Origin: Candidatus Melainabacteria bacterium | GTDB taxonomy: Bacteria > Cyanobacteriota > Vampirovibrionia > Gastranaerophilales > Gastranaerophilaceae | Assembly (NCBI GenBank): GCA_003258795.1 | Contig: QHMH01000014.1 | Coordinates: 1 to 64,000, forward strand | Length of the DNA stretch: 64,000 bases | Reading direction: 5' to 3' | Shown here: positions 14,969 through 24,226 of the stretch, in pieces | Position numbering within the stretch: the stretch's first letter is position 1 | How the letters are laid out: each line of letters opens with the position of its first letter | Position numbers and translations under genes: made by a program | Notes under the pieces: model-generated | What the model was told of the DNA's origin: nothing | Databases searched by the model: none | What the model saw: only the letters and a program-made list of their open reading frames with translations

Positions 14969-16660
14969 CTATTTAATGTTAGCGAATGTCCAAGCATCGA
15001 AAGTTGGTTTTTCGGAGATGTTCATTTGTCTTTTTTCTCCACCAGCTGATTCTCCGCTGTGAGCAATTGGATTATACAATCTATTGTAATATTCCATAAC
15101 CATTCTATCAGAGTTGAAGTAAGCTTCTGATGTTCTGATTGCTTGACGCATCAATCTTGCCCATTCAGGCTTGTTATCATAGTATGTTGGAATAATTGTA
15201 TTTTCTATTTTATCCATTATGCACTCATGATCTTTCCAGTGTCTTTCTTCCCAAGACATTTCATCATCAAGTCCTTCATATTCAACAGTATAACCGTTAA
15301 TTCCATCAAAAGTACCTTCAACTGTCCATCCGTCGTAAATAGACAAGTGCAAAGCACCGTTCATATTTGCAGACATACCAGAAGTTCCTGATGCTTCAAA
15401 TGGTCTTAATGGAGTGTTAAGCCAAATGTCAGAACCTTTTTTAAGTCTTGCACTTAATGCAAGTTCATACCCTGGAAGAACGACAACATTTTTCAATGTA
15501 TGAGAACGATTTAAAATTTTGTTAAACATTTCTCTGCCCATAACATCATCAGGGTGGAATTTACCAGCAAAAATAATTTGAATTTTGTTTGCATCAAGCA
15601 ATCTATTCAAACGATCTTTATCCATAAGGATAAGCCAAGCACGTTTATAATCTGCAAATCTTCTTGCCCAAGTAATTGTTAAAACGTCAGGATCAAATCT
15701 TTTTCCTGCATGATCTGCAACATATTTGAACAATTGAATTTTCATGTTTCTTTTTGCTTCAAGTAATTGTTCAGGAGTTTTTGCATTAGAGATTCTTGGG
15801 TCTTGCCAGTAGTGAACATTTACTGCGTTTGTGATGGCTCTGATAGGACATCTTCCTTCAACCCATTCCCACATTCTGTTTGCAACAAGACCGTGCAATT
15901 GAGAAACTGCATTTGCAAGTCTGCTCATTCTCAATGCTGCAACTGTAAGAGAGAAGTTTTCTCCACCCAACTCAACAGCTTTTTCTCTTGAGCATCCAGC
16001 GAAAAATCCACCTTGCATCAATGTATCAACCCAGTGAACTTCGTTTCCAGCTGCAACAGGTGTGTGAGTCGTGAAAACAGTTTTCTTTTTAACTTTGTCT
16101 AAATCAAAATTGTATTGTCTTAAAAGTTCAAAAGCCGCTGGAAGGGCATGTCCTTCATTCATGTGGATAACATCAAATTTGAATCTTAATTTTTGAAGGA
16201 TTTTAATACCACCAATACCCAAAATTGTTTCTTGAGCAATTCTAATTCTTTCATCTCCGTCATAAAGCCTGTGAGATATCTTTCTTGCCCATTCGCTGTT
16301 TCCTTCAATATCTGTTGTTAAAAGATAAACTGGGCAAGCACCGAACAATTCTGGTTCAACTTTATAAGCTTTAACTTTAACTTTTTCGCCAAATGTTTCT
16401 ACTTCTGTATAAACATCTAAATCTGTAAGGAAGTCGTAATATTTTCTAATATAAGCAACTTCAACTTGACCTTCATGGTCTAAACGTTGGTCGTAGTAAC
16501 CATAAGACCACAACATTGTAACTCCCACCATTGGAAGTTGTAAGTATCCTGCAGACTGCATGTGTGAGCCTGCTAAAAACCCAAGACCACCTGAATAAGT
16601 ACTCAAAGACTGGTCAAGAGCTATTTCCATTGAAAAATAAGCTACATTTGGTAATGACAT
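14969..16660 (-). CDS. Alpha-glucan phosphorylase family (GT35) protein lacking the PLP lysine
   Basis: It has 563 residues of the short alpha-glucan phosphorylase type. The landmarks are VAYFSMEIALDQSLSTYSGG near the start, HMNEGHALPAAFE near residues 165-177, FTTHTPVAAGNEVH, and DIWLNTPLRPFEASGTSGM near 428-446. In classical members that last motif ends in GMK, where Lys holds pyridoxal phosphate. Here it reads GMSANMNGA (codon TCT, Ser). The protein may therefore not be a standard phosphorylase. I recall Bacteroidota relatives with Thr here but could not check. AAGGAAAAGGG precedes the ATG. It was likely annotated for glycogen or maltodextrin breakdown; treat that as unproven. Confidence 0.8.
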   Translation of the reverse strand: MSLPNVAYFSMEIALDQSLSTYSGGLGFLAGSHMQSAGYLQLPMVGVTMLWSYGYYDQRLDHEGQVEVAYIRKYYDFLTDLDVYTEVETFGEKVKVKAYKVEPELFGACPVYLLTTDIEGNSEWARKISHRLYDGDERIRIAQETILGIGGIKILQKLRFKFDVIHMNEGHALPAAFELLRQYNFDLDKVKKKTVFTTHTPVAAGNEVHWVDTLMQGGFFAGCSREKAVELGGENFSLTVAALRMSRLANAVSQLHGLVANRMWEWVEGRCPIRAITNAVNVHYWQDPRISNAKTPEQLLEAKRNMKIQLFKYVADHAGKRFDPDVLTITWARRFADYKRAWLILMDKDRLNRLLDANKIQIIFAGKFHPDDVMGREMFNKILNRSHTLKNVVVLPGYELALSARLKKGSDIWLNTPLRPFEASGTSGMSANMNGALHLSIYDGWTVEGTFDGINGYTVEYEGLDDEMSWEERHWKDHECIMDKIENTIIPTYYDNKPEWARLMRQAIRTSEAYFNSDRMVMEYYNRLYNPIAHSGESAGGEKRQMNISEKPTFDAWTFANIK

Positions 16661-16763
16661 AATTTCCCTTTTCCTTCTGACTAATTCCTAAAAATAATTC
16701 AATACACAGTATAACATAAACAAAAGAATTGTTCTACTCCTTTATTTTACTTAATATTTCGCA

Positions 16764-16800
16764 AGCAGAGGGGCGGTCAAATTTTGACCGCCCCTCTGCT
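16764..16800 (-). terminator. GC-rich terminator of the helicase gene
   Basis: A 17-bp perfect stem, AGCAGAGGGGCGGTCAA with its complement and a 3-nt loop, lies just downstream of the helicase stop codon. It is strikingly GC-rich for this genome. Confidence 0.7.
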
Positions 16801-16814
16801 ATTATTTAATATAG

Positions 16815-19800
16815 TTATGCAAGAACTCTATTTATACAAGCTGTTTTAGAATACTGCCATTCTCTGAAAGTTATTCTTCTTATTTCGTATCCAGAGCGTT
16901 CAAGAATAGATTGTTTTTTCATATTATTTGTAGATTTTCTTTGATTATCTTCAACTCCGTCACATTCAATCGCAATTTTTCCATTTACGAGAATATCAAG
17001 ACTATAGCCTGCGATTTCTACACCTGCTCGAACATCGTACCCCAATTCTTTTATTGCATTAAATACTTCTTTTTCAAAATTGTTCTTAAATGTATCTGGA
17101 TAGATTTCATTATTTTCGTGTCTATCAAATTTTTCTTCGTAATCTTTTACAAAAGCAAGATAGCTTCTCAAAATTCCTTCTGGAAGTTCTCTTGGATCTT
17201 TTGATATAAAGTTAATCATTTTATAACGAGCTCTTGTTATTGCAACATTGAAAAGATTTGGCTTTTGAAGGAAAGTTAAACTTTGTGGGAAGCTATTTTC
17301 AGCATATGCCCAAGACATAAGGATAATATCTCTTTCATCTCCTTGAAAAGTGTGAGCTGTTCCTATTTCTATTTTGTGTTTTTTTATCATATATTCAGAA
17401 ACTACTTTAGGCAAGGAGGCTTTTAATTGTTCAACTTGAGCTCTAAATGGTGAGATTATACCTATTGATACTGGATTGTCTGAATTTTTCTTTTCATCTT
17501 CAATTATTATTTCTTGAACTCTTTCAAGAACAGCTTCAACTTCAGGAAGATTTCTTGTTGCAAGTGCATCAATTTTTCCATCTTTGACAACTACAAGTTC
17601 AAGTGCTTTATTAGTTGGTGAATCAGGACGCATTAACCTCATTCTTCCCCCGTAAAATTCATTATTTGAGAATTGTATTACAGGTGGTAAACTTCTAAAG
17701 TGTTCATCAAGTAGTACCGGATTCATTGAGTAATAATTTGCTAAATCAAACATAGAATTTGTTCTAAATCTCCACATTAGTTGATATTTATCAGGAATTC
17801 CATATTGACTTAAAAAAGATTGTTCTTTTGCTTTTTCAAGGAAGGAAAGGTGCGGCAATTGCTTATCATCCCCAACAATAACGGCTCTTTTTGCTCTATA
17901 AAGAATTGGGAAACAACTTGCGATGTCACATTGAGATGCTTCATCAATTATTGCCACATCAAACAATCCTGGTTTTAGTGGTAGAGATCCAGATACCGCA
18001 TACGTTGTAACACACCAGCAAGGGAATGCTTCTAACAACGGTTTAAAATCTTCATTTTCAAGCAAACGATTTTGAAGATTTTGTTTTCTTTCTACTAAAG
18101 ATTTCGAGTGGATAATTAGTCTTTGTCTTTTTACTTGATCTCTCAATAATCCTTGTAGAGCATCTCTACGTTTATTTTTTAGTATGTCAACAGCTAATGT
18201 TTTTCTTTTTTTCTTCAAACTTCTTATTTGCTCTAAAATAACGTGTAAATTTCCGAGTTTTTGAATACTTGCTTCTATTGTTCTCATATCGCAATCTATT
18301 TCTGATATTGCAAGTTCATCTCTTAATATTCCTAAACTTTCGTAATCTTGTGCAAAACTTGATGTTCCAAGAATTTTCTTCAGTGTATTTTTATTTTTAA
18401 AGTTTATTATGTTTGCTAAAAAACCAGTTTTTTCAGCATTTTTTTCTATAAGGTTGAGTGTATTTTTGATTTGATCAATCTCAGCTCTTTTTAAAGGTCT
18501 TTTTATATATACACTTTGACCTGAAATTTTTTCTTGTTTCTGTTTTTCTTCATAAAAGTTATGCCATTGTTGTTCAAGTTTAATAATTTTTTCAGCTTTT
18601 TGCTCTGATTCTGATATGTTATTTAAAAGTTCTTTCATATCTTTAACGTCTGTAAATATTGCATCATCAAAATCAGTGTCTAAATCGACTTTTCCAGATA
18701 GTAAATCTTGAAGTTGAAAATTAAGTTGTTTTTGATAATTTGCCCTTCCAGCTCGTAAAGCGAGGAAAGGAGCACCTAATTCATTTAATCTGTCTGCAAC
18801 AACATCAACAGCTTTATCCATTCTTGATGCAACGAGAACTGTTTTTCCGCTTGCGATGAGGTGAGCTACGAGGTTTACAATGGTTTGAGATTTGCCTGTT
18901 CCTGGAGGTCCGTAAACAGACACAAATGTATTATTTTGTAAATTCTTTATTACATTTTCTTGAGAGTCGCTCAAAGAAAGCGGTGTTATTGCGGCAAAGT
19001 CTTTAATATCTACATTTTCAATTTTTGTTTTAGTTTGCATATATTCTTCGTTTACAACATTAAGGGATGTTTCCCTGTATGTGCCAGTTGGTTTCTCTGC
19101 AATTTGAGTGAGTTCATGCAACACTCCTGCTGTAACAGAAGGTCTTTTCGTTAAAATTATTGCATGTTGTTTTGTTAATGAGATTTTATCAACTTTTATT
19201 TTTGGTTTTGCTTCAAGTTCATCATCATCGCTTTCTTCTTCATTTTGATTTTCCTTGTAGAAATCTTTAGCAAGATTATCTTCTTCAATATCTTCAGAGT
19301 GATCAAACTTTATTTCTATGTCTGGGATAATAGATTTTAGGGTTGTTAGAAATATTTCCATTTTTTCATCTGTGATTGGAAGCTCAGGAACTACTTCAAG
19401 TAAACCTTCAAGAAATTGTTCTATTTCATCTTCATCTCCATTTTTTGTCATAAGTGCAGTTAGTGCACCTGTGTTTAGTGATAAGACTTCATCCTGTAAA
19501 ATACAATTTATATTAACTCCATTCCTTTCAAGGTGACATGGCATATATAAAAGTGGAGTTAAAAATTCACCAGCTTTTCTATTTTTCCCATTTTTACCAA
19601 CGAGAAAAAGATATCCATATATCAAATATTTATCTTTTTGACTGAGCTCAGATTGAATCATCAATTCTGTAATTTTTGAATCAGAACCGTCTAATCTTAA
19701 ATACTCTTCACCTTTTGTGAATAATTCTTCTTCCCCTTGTAAAAAAATCCATTTATTGTCTTTGTCGTGTTTCAAATTTCTAAATGTTGCGCTTTTTACT

Positions 19801-19892
19801 TCTTCTCTAACACAATCGTGAAGATACTGACTTAATTTTTTTATAAAACTATTGTTAAATGCGGAATTTATAACTTTAGTAGCTTGAAGCAT
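16815..19892 (-). CDS. Superfamily 1 helicase (Upf1/DNA2-like) with C-terminal nuclease domain
   Basis: It has 1025 residues. Walker A is GPPGTGKSQ near residue 330, and VASRMDKAVD follows. Walker B is IIDEASQCD near 650. GDDKQLPHL, an AHTFQGDERD motif and VAITRARYK complete the SF1 core, which a 220-residue coiled insertion splits. The C-terminal about 100 residues contain SLDILVNGKIAIECDG and a QREX-like end, typical of the Vsr/DUF559-type endonuclease fold fused to such helicases. It probably acts on DNA or RNA as a translocating nuclease. A role in phage defence or repair is possible, but nothing next to it decides. GGGGGAAACT precedes the ATG. Confidence 0.82.
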   Translation of the reverse strand: MLQATKVINSAFNNSFIKKLSQYLHDCVREEVKSATFRNLKHDKDNKWIFLQGEEELFTKGEEYLRLDGSDSKITELMIQSELSQKDKYLIYGYLFLVGKNGKNRKAGEFLTPLLYMPCHLERNGVNINCILQDEVLSLNTGALTALMTKNGDEDEIEQFLEGLLEVVPELPITDEKMEIFLTTLKSIIPDIEIKFDHSEDIEEDNLAKDFYKENQNEEESDDDELEAKPKIKVDKISLTKQHAIILTKRPSVTAGVLHELTQIAEKPTGTYRETSLNVVNEEYMQTKTKIENVDIKDFAAITPLSLSDSQENVIKNLQNNTFVSVYGPPGTGKSQTIVNLVAHLIASGKTVLVASRMDKAVDVVADRLNELGAPFLALRAGRANYQKQLNFQLQDLLSGKVDLDTDFDDAIFTDVKDMKELLNNISESEQKAEKIIKLEQQWHNFYEEKQKQEKISGQSVYIKRPLKRAEIDQIKNTLNLIEKNAEKTGFLANIINFKNKNTLKKILGTSSFAQDYESLGILRDELAISEIDCDMRTIEASIQKLGNLHVILEQIRSLKKKRKTLAVDILKNKRRDALQGLLRDQVKRQRLIIHSKSLVERKQNLQNRLLENEDFKPLLEAFPCWCVTTYAVSGSLPLKPGLFDVAIIDEASQCDIASCFPILYRAKRAVIVGDDKQLPHLSFLEKAKEQSFLSQYGIPDKYQLMWRFRTNSMFDLANYYSMNPVLLDEHFRSLPPVIQFSNNEFYGGRMRLMRPDSPTNKALELVVVKDGKIDALATRNLPEVEAVLERVQEIIIEDEKKNSDNPVSIGIISPFRAQVEQLKASLPKVVSEYMIKKHKIEIGTAHTFQGDERDIILMSWAYAENSFPQSLTFLQKPNLFNVAITRARYKMINFISKDPRELPEGILRSYLAFVKDYEEKFDRHENNEIYPDTFKNNFEKEVFNAIKELGYDVRAGVEIAGYSLDILVNGKIAIECDGVEDNQRKSTNNMKKQSILERSGYEIRRITFREWQYSKTACINRVLA

Positions 19893-19924
19893 AGTTTCCC
19901 CCTTCTGTTTTGATTATTTTACGT

Positions 19925-19930
19925 TAAAAT
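19925..19930 (+). promoter_or_regulatory. -10 hexamer for leaderless cca mRNA
   Basis: TAAAAT ends 6 nt before the GTG at 19937. No Shine-Dalgarno precedes either candidate start. Confidence 0.5.
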
Positions 19931-19936
19931 GTATTT

Positions 19937-21085
19937 GTGGACATCATGAATATATATGAATATTTTGATAAAGACGAAATAGCGATTTTTGAAAAACTTT
20001 CAAAAATCGCTGGGAATAATAAATTATTTCTTGTCGGAGGGGCGGTAAGAGATTTTTTGTTGAATAGAAAATGTCCAGATATTGACATAACTTTTGAAGG
20101 TAATGCAATTGAATTTGCGAAAAGTTTATCAGTGCATGGAGTTAAAATAAAAAGTGTTCATGAAGATTTTGGTACAATTAAAGTAAGCATCGGTGATAAG
20201 AATTTTGATATTGCTTCTACAAGAACAGAATATTATCCAAAAGAAGGACATTTACCTGTTATAAAAAATATTGCCTGTCCTCTAAAAGAGGATGTTTTAA
20301 GGCGCGATTTTACTGTGAATTCCCTCGCATTATCCCTTAATACATCGTCCTTTGGAGAGATTGTTGATTATTGTGGTGGACTTTTGGATTTGAAACAAAA
20401 AGTTTTAAGAGTTCTGCACGATAAAAGTTTCATAGAAGACCCAACAAGAATTCTAAGAGGACTCAAGTATTCCACAAGACTTGGCTTATCGCTTGATAAA
20501 CATACGTTAAAATTGCAGGAAGAATACTTAAAAAATGTAAATTATGATATGGGATACAAAAGAGTCTTGCAAGAATTTAGAAAAATAGACTGGAATGCTG
20601 AAATCTTTAAAATGTTTTTAGATCAAAAGATTTACAAGCTATTTCAACCAGAAGTTTTAAAAAATTTTGATTTTTCTTTTTATTCAAATAGTTATGTTGT
20701 GTTTTTAGCATTGTTAAATTTAGATGATGTCGAAAAATATGAGCTTACGTCAGAAGAAAAGAAAATTATAAATAGAGTAAAAGAACTTAGAAATAAGACT
20801 TTCGTTTCTAAACTTGAAATATATAAAACTTTTTCAAAGGAAAAAAAGGAAACAACAAAAGCTCTTGCTATATTAAAAAACGAAGGTGCAAGAATTTATG
20901 AGAAAGAGCTATCAAAAATTAAGGTAGAAATGACTGGTAATGATTTCATCGAGCTTGGAATAAATCCATCTCCAAAATTTAGCGAAATTTTTGATTTTTT
21001 AATCGCTGAAAAAATTAAAAACCCTGCCCTAAATAAGGCAGGGGAAATAGAACTTGTTAAAGAAAAATTTTTATTTCTTTCTTAA
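19937..21085 (+). CDS. cca: CCA tRNA nucleotidyltransferase / poly(A) polymerase family
   Basis: It has 382 residues. The nucleotidyltransferase head shows LVGGAVRDFLL near residues 32-42 and the metal-binding DIDITF near 48-53. It is followed by RRDFTVNSLAL and the ILRGLKYSTRLG neck segment near 173-184. It adds or repairs the CCA end of tRNAs. This fits the tRNA-Gln gene in this window, which lacks an encoded CCA. GTG 19937 or ATG 19946 could be the start; the -10 spacing favours GTG. The coding end contains, on the other strand, the terminator of the next gene, and the two genes overlap by 15 nt. Confidence 0.9.
   Translation: MDIMNIYEYFDKDEIAIFEKLSKIAGNNKLFLVGGAVRDFLLNRKCPDIDITFEGNAIEFAKSLSVHGVKIKSVHEDFGTIKVSIGDKNFDIASTRTEYYPKEGHLPVIKNIACPLKEDVLRRDFTVNSLALSLNTSSFGEIVDYCGGLLDLKQKVLRVLHDKSFIEDPTRILRGLKYSTRLGLSLDKHTLKLQEEYLKNVNYDMGYKRVLQEFRKIDWNAEIFKMFLDQKIYKLFQPEVLKNFDFSFYSNSYVVFLALLNLDDVEKYELTSEEKKIINRVKELRNKTFVSKLEIYKTFSKEKKETTKALAILKNEGARIYEKELSKIKVEMTGNDFIELGINPSPKFSEIFDFLIAEKIKNPALNKAGEIELVKEKFLFLS
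21022..21044 (-). terminator. Terminator of the 613-residue protein gene, inside cca
   Basis: On the minus strand CCCTGCC, an 8-9 nt loop and GGCAGGG are followed by TTTTTAATTTTTT, 27 nt past the stop of the 613-residue gene. The whole structure lies in the cca coding sequence. Confidence 0.7.
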
Positions 21086-22912
21086 AAATCTGTTAGCGCC
21101 TTTTTCAGCTCTAACTGAATTTTGCAATGCGTTTATTACTGCTTGTGAAGGTTGTTCTTGAACAATTTTTACTCCCTCTGTTGAAGGAATATAAGATGCT
21201 GTTCTCAAAACATTAGGTTGTTGAAGTTGTTTGATTTGTTCTGATTTGTTTTCTTCTTTTGTTTGCACTTCAACACTTTCTAATGATTGTGGTTTTTCTT
21301 CGTTTTGAATTGTTTCTTTATAGATATCTAATAAATTTTGTTTATCAGAATAATATTGTTTTGCAAATTTTGTATTAGGTTGTTGAGGAGTTATAGTTTG
21401 AACAATTTGTTCTTTTGAAATTTGAGGTTCTTCATCATCAAGAACAGATTTTGTAGGTTTTCCGAATATTAAGTGAGAAATTTTTGTTGTTGCTTTTGCC
21501 AAAGGTGGAGCAATTGCAAACATGAACAAGCAAAATCTCAAAGCACCACCAGAAAAACCTTTGAGTTTGTTTGGAAGATTCTTAATGAATTTTTCTCCAA
21601 GTCCAGCATTTTCACCTTTTGCAATATAAGGTGATATTTGTTCAAGACCTGTTGAAAGAATTTTACCAGCAGTTTTTACTGGTTTTTTAACAATATTTGT
21701 TATTGATTTTCCAATAGATTTGATAACGCCATCGTTTTTAACTGAAATTCGGGTATCACCAGCAAGTTGCTTTTTGAGTAAAGCCTTTACGCGTTTGTAT
21801 TGAGCTTTTGAACATTTACCAGCCGCTACTTTTTCATTAAGTAGTTTTATGCCTTTTCTGTATCTTTCAACTTGTTTTGAAGTCATACCAGTATATTTTG
21901 CACCACCAGCATGGTACATTAGTCCCATGCCAACTGGCATCATAAGATAATAACTTAAATCATAAGTCATTGATTCAGTGAAAGTTTTTATTTTTTCACC
22001 TTTAGGAGCTTTTGCAGCTCTAATTATTGCATCTGCAACGGCATAAGCTTGAAGAGCGATAGCAATTTTTCCTCCAGCAGTCCCATTTGTTAATCCTTCC
22101 ATTGTACGAAGGAAAGATTTAGGGATAAATTTACCTGCTTTTGATAAAGTTTTTCCGTCTGCTCTCAAGGATTTTCCGCTCAAAGCGTTAATTTTGTTCA
22201 TCAACTCTGAAGGATAAACTTTTCTTGAAAGTATTTTTTTCGCAATCGTTCCTTGAGATTTGCAAACTTCAATAGGTTCTTCTGGAAGTTTTTTCAATAT
22301 AGCTTTAATATCATCCAAATATTGATAAGGATTTGAACAGATTTTATCAAACTGTTTTCCTTTAATTCCAAGCTTTTCTATAGTTGAATTTGTGTTAGCA
22401 CAATATCTTTGAATAGCTTCAACTGCATCTTGAGCAGTTTCTGCAATGGTGCCTCTTGACATCATTTTTGCCATACCAGATTTTGGTAGTGATGGAGAAT
22501 TAACTACCGCATCAAGAATTTGATTTTTTGCAATAATTTTATTTTTAAAGAAATTTGAAAATTTGTTTGAGCCTTTGTTTATTTTTTTGCCAATTTTTGA
22601 AGAATCAAATTTCGTACCGATTTTTTCACTAAAATCTTGGACTTTATGAAGCAAACTTGTTTCTTTACCGTTAACAATTGTTGTCGCACAGCTTTTGTTA
22701 AAACGTTCCATTGCTTTTGATATGGCAAGCCAAACAGGAACAGTAACGGCAGTAAGAAGAGTTGGGTTATCCTTATGCTCATCTGCACCGTTAACGATAA
22801 TGTTGTTTGAGTTTTGAATATTTTGAGAAATTTTTTGAGTATTATCAGCAATTTGAGCTCTATTTAAGCCCATTGATTGTTGATATTCATTTTGATTTAC
22901 CGAAAAACTCAT
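21071..22912 (-). CDS. Lineage-specific large membrane protein, 613 residues
   Basis: The family is not recognised. There is no signal peptide; the N-terminal 45 residues are Asn/Gln-rich. Hydrophobic segments lie near residues 50-65, 275-292, 312-335 and 445-470. Between them are basic, Lys-rich stretches, and the C-terminal 120 residues are Gln/Glu-rich and probably disordered. The GGALRF, hydrophobic stretch, APPLAKATTK segment recalls the end of the 494-residue protein at 4719-6203. The promoter carries the regulon element, and a ribosome site of the form GAAGGG precedes the ATG. It may be an inner-membrane part of an envelope system, which is inference only. Confidence 0.75.
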   Translation of the reverse strand: MSFSVNQNEYQQSMGLNRAQIADNTQKISQNIQNSNNIIVNGADEHKDNPTLLTAVTVPVWLAISKAMERFNKSCATTIVNGKETSLLHKVQDFSEKIGTKFDSSKIGKKINKGSNKFSNFFKNKIIAKNQILDAVVNSPSLPKSGMAKMMSRGTIAETAQDAVEAIQRYCANTNSTIEKLGIKGKQFDKICSNPYQYLDDIKAILKKLPEEPIEVCKSQGTIAKKILSRKVYPSELMNKINALSGKSLRADGKTLSKAGKFIPKSFLRTMEGLTNGTAGGKIAIALQAYAVADAIIRAAKAPKGEKIKTFTESMTYDLSYYLMMPVGMGLMYHAGGAKYTGMTSKQVERYRKGIKLLNEKVAAGKCSKAQYKRVKALLKKQLAGDTRISVKNDGVIKSIGKSITNIVKKPVKTAGKILSTGLEQISPYIAKGENAGLGEKFIKNLPNKLKGFSGGALRFCLFMFAIAPPLAKATTKISHLIFGKPTKSVLDDEEPQISKEQIVQTITPQQPNTKFAKQYYSDKQNLLDIYKETIQNEEKPQSLESVEVQTKEENKSEQIKQLQQPNVLRTASYIPSTEGVKIVQEQPSQAVINALQNSVRAEKGANRFLRKK

Positions 22913-22927
22913 GAAACAATAACCCTT

Positions 22928-22966
22928 CTATAATATATAAAAAACATTTTATATATTAGGATTTCG
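22928..22966 (-). promoter_or_regulatory. Shared regulon promoter element (copy 4)
   Basis: On the minus strand CGAAATCC (22965 downward) is followed 21 nt later by a TTTTTATATATTATAG box. The second box resembles the copy at 36872 most closely. Confidence 0.55.
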
Positions 22967-23035
22967 GGTTTTTGAAAAAAGTTAACAAAAATTTACGTTG
23001 AAAACCATGTAATGACAGGGGTTTTAGCTAAAATT

Positions 23036-24121
23036 TTAAACTTCTGTTTCGGCTAATTTTTCAAGTTTCAATTTTTGGTCATATTCTACGAGCAAATCTA
23101 AAAGTTCATCCATATCTCCGTCAATAACTGTCCAAACGTTAAGGTTATGATTTAACCTATGGTCTGTCAATCTTCCTTGAGGGAAATTATATGTACGAAT
23201 TCTTTCAGAACGATCACCTGTTCCGACTTGTGAGCGTCTTAAATCTGTAATTTCTTGCATTTGCTTTTGAACTTCCAAATCATAAAGTTTAGCTTTCAAA
23301 ATTTGCATTGCTCTTTCTTTGTTTTGAAGTTGAGAACGTTCTTCTGTACAGAAAATCATAATTCCAGTAGGTTTGTGATAAAGTCTTGCGGCAGTTTCAA
23401 CTTTGTTTACATTTTGTCCTCCAGCACCACCAGATCTTGCAGTAGACATTTCTATATCTTCTGGTCTAATTTCGACTTCAACATCATCTACTTCTGGCAT
23501 AACTGCAACAGTGGCAGTTGACGTGTGAACTCTGCCTTGAGATTCTGTCTGAGGAACTCTTTGAACTCTGTGTACACCAGATTCATATTTTAATCTTGAA
23601 TATACGCTGTCACCTTTTACAGAAATTATAACTTCTGAAACTCCGCCAGCCTCACACTCTGTTTTTGAGAGAATTTGTGTTTGCCATCCTTGCTTGTCTG
23701 CATATTTTAAATACATTCTCATCAAATCGCCAGCAAAAATGTTAGCTTCATCACCACCAGCAGATCCTCTGATTTCAATCATAATGTCTTTGTCATCCAT
23801 TGGGTCACGTGGCAAAAGTAATATTTTCATTTTTTCTTCATATTCAGGAAGTTTCGCTTCATTTTCTTCCATCTCTGCTTTCAAGAAAGCTTTCATTTCT
23901 TCATCTTTTTCGCCATGGATAAGTTCTTTTGCTTCTTCGATTGCATCGGTCGCTTTTTTCCAGGCATGGTATAATTCTACGGTTTCTTCCATAGCTTTTC
24001 TTTGCTTTGATAAATCTCTAAACTTGTTATAATCTTGAATAACTTCGGGTTTGGAAAGTGTTTCGCCAAGTTCTGTATATTTTTTTTCTATTTGTAAAAT
24101 TTTATCAAGCATATCTTTCAT
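23036..24121 (-). CDS. prfA: Peptide chain release factor 1
   Basis: RF1 ends translation at UAA and UAG. The motif GGAGGQNVNKVETAARL holds the catalytic GGQ near residue 235. IRGSAGGDEANIFAGDL, GVHRVQRVPQTESQGRVHTS and IRTYNFPQGRLTDHR fit class-I release factors. Two in-frame ATGs lie 6 nt apart. I prefer the second (24121) because GGGG is then about 9 nt away; the first would give a 363-residue protein. No prmC methyltransferase gene is next to it here. Confidence 0.94.
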   Translation of the reverse strand: MKDMLDKILQIEKKYTELGETLSKPEVIQDYNKFRDLSKQRKAMEETVELYHAWKKATDAIEEAKELIHGEKDEEMKAFLKAEMEENEAKLPEYEEKMKILLLPRDPMDDKDIMIEIRGSAGGDEANIFAGDLMRMYLKYADKQGWQTQILSKTECEAGGVSEVIISVKGDSVYSRLKYESGVHRVQRVPQTESQGRVHTSTATVAVMPEVDDVEVEIRPEDIEMSTARSGGAGGQNVNKVETAARLYHKPTGIMIFCTEERSQLQNKERAMQILKAKLYDLEVQKQMQEITDLRRSQVGTGDRSERIRTYNFPQGRLTDHRLNHNLNVWTVIDGDMDELLDLLVEYDQKLKLEKLAETEV

Positions 24122-24226
24122 TGTCATTGACCCCGATTTATCTATATTACAAAAAAAATTATAACAAGAAAAAATTTTTTTTTAAAATTTTATTTGTAAT
24201 AAAATAATAATGAAAGGTGGAATAAT

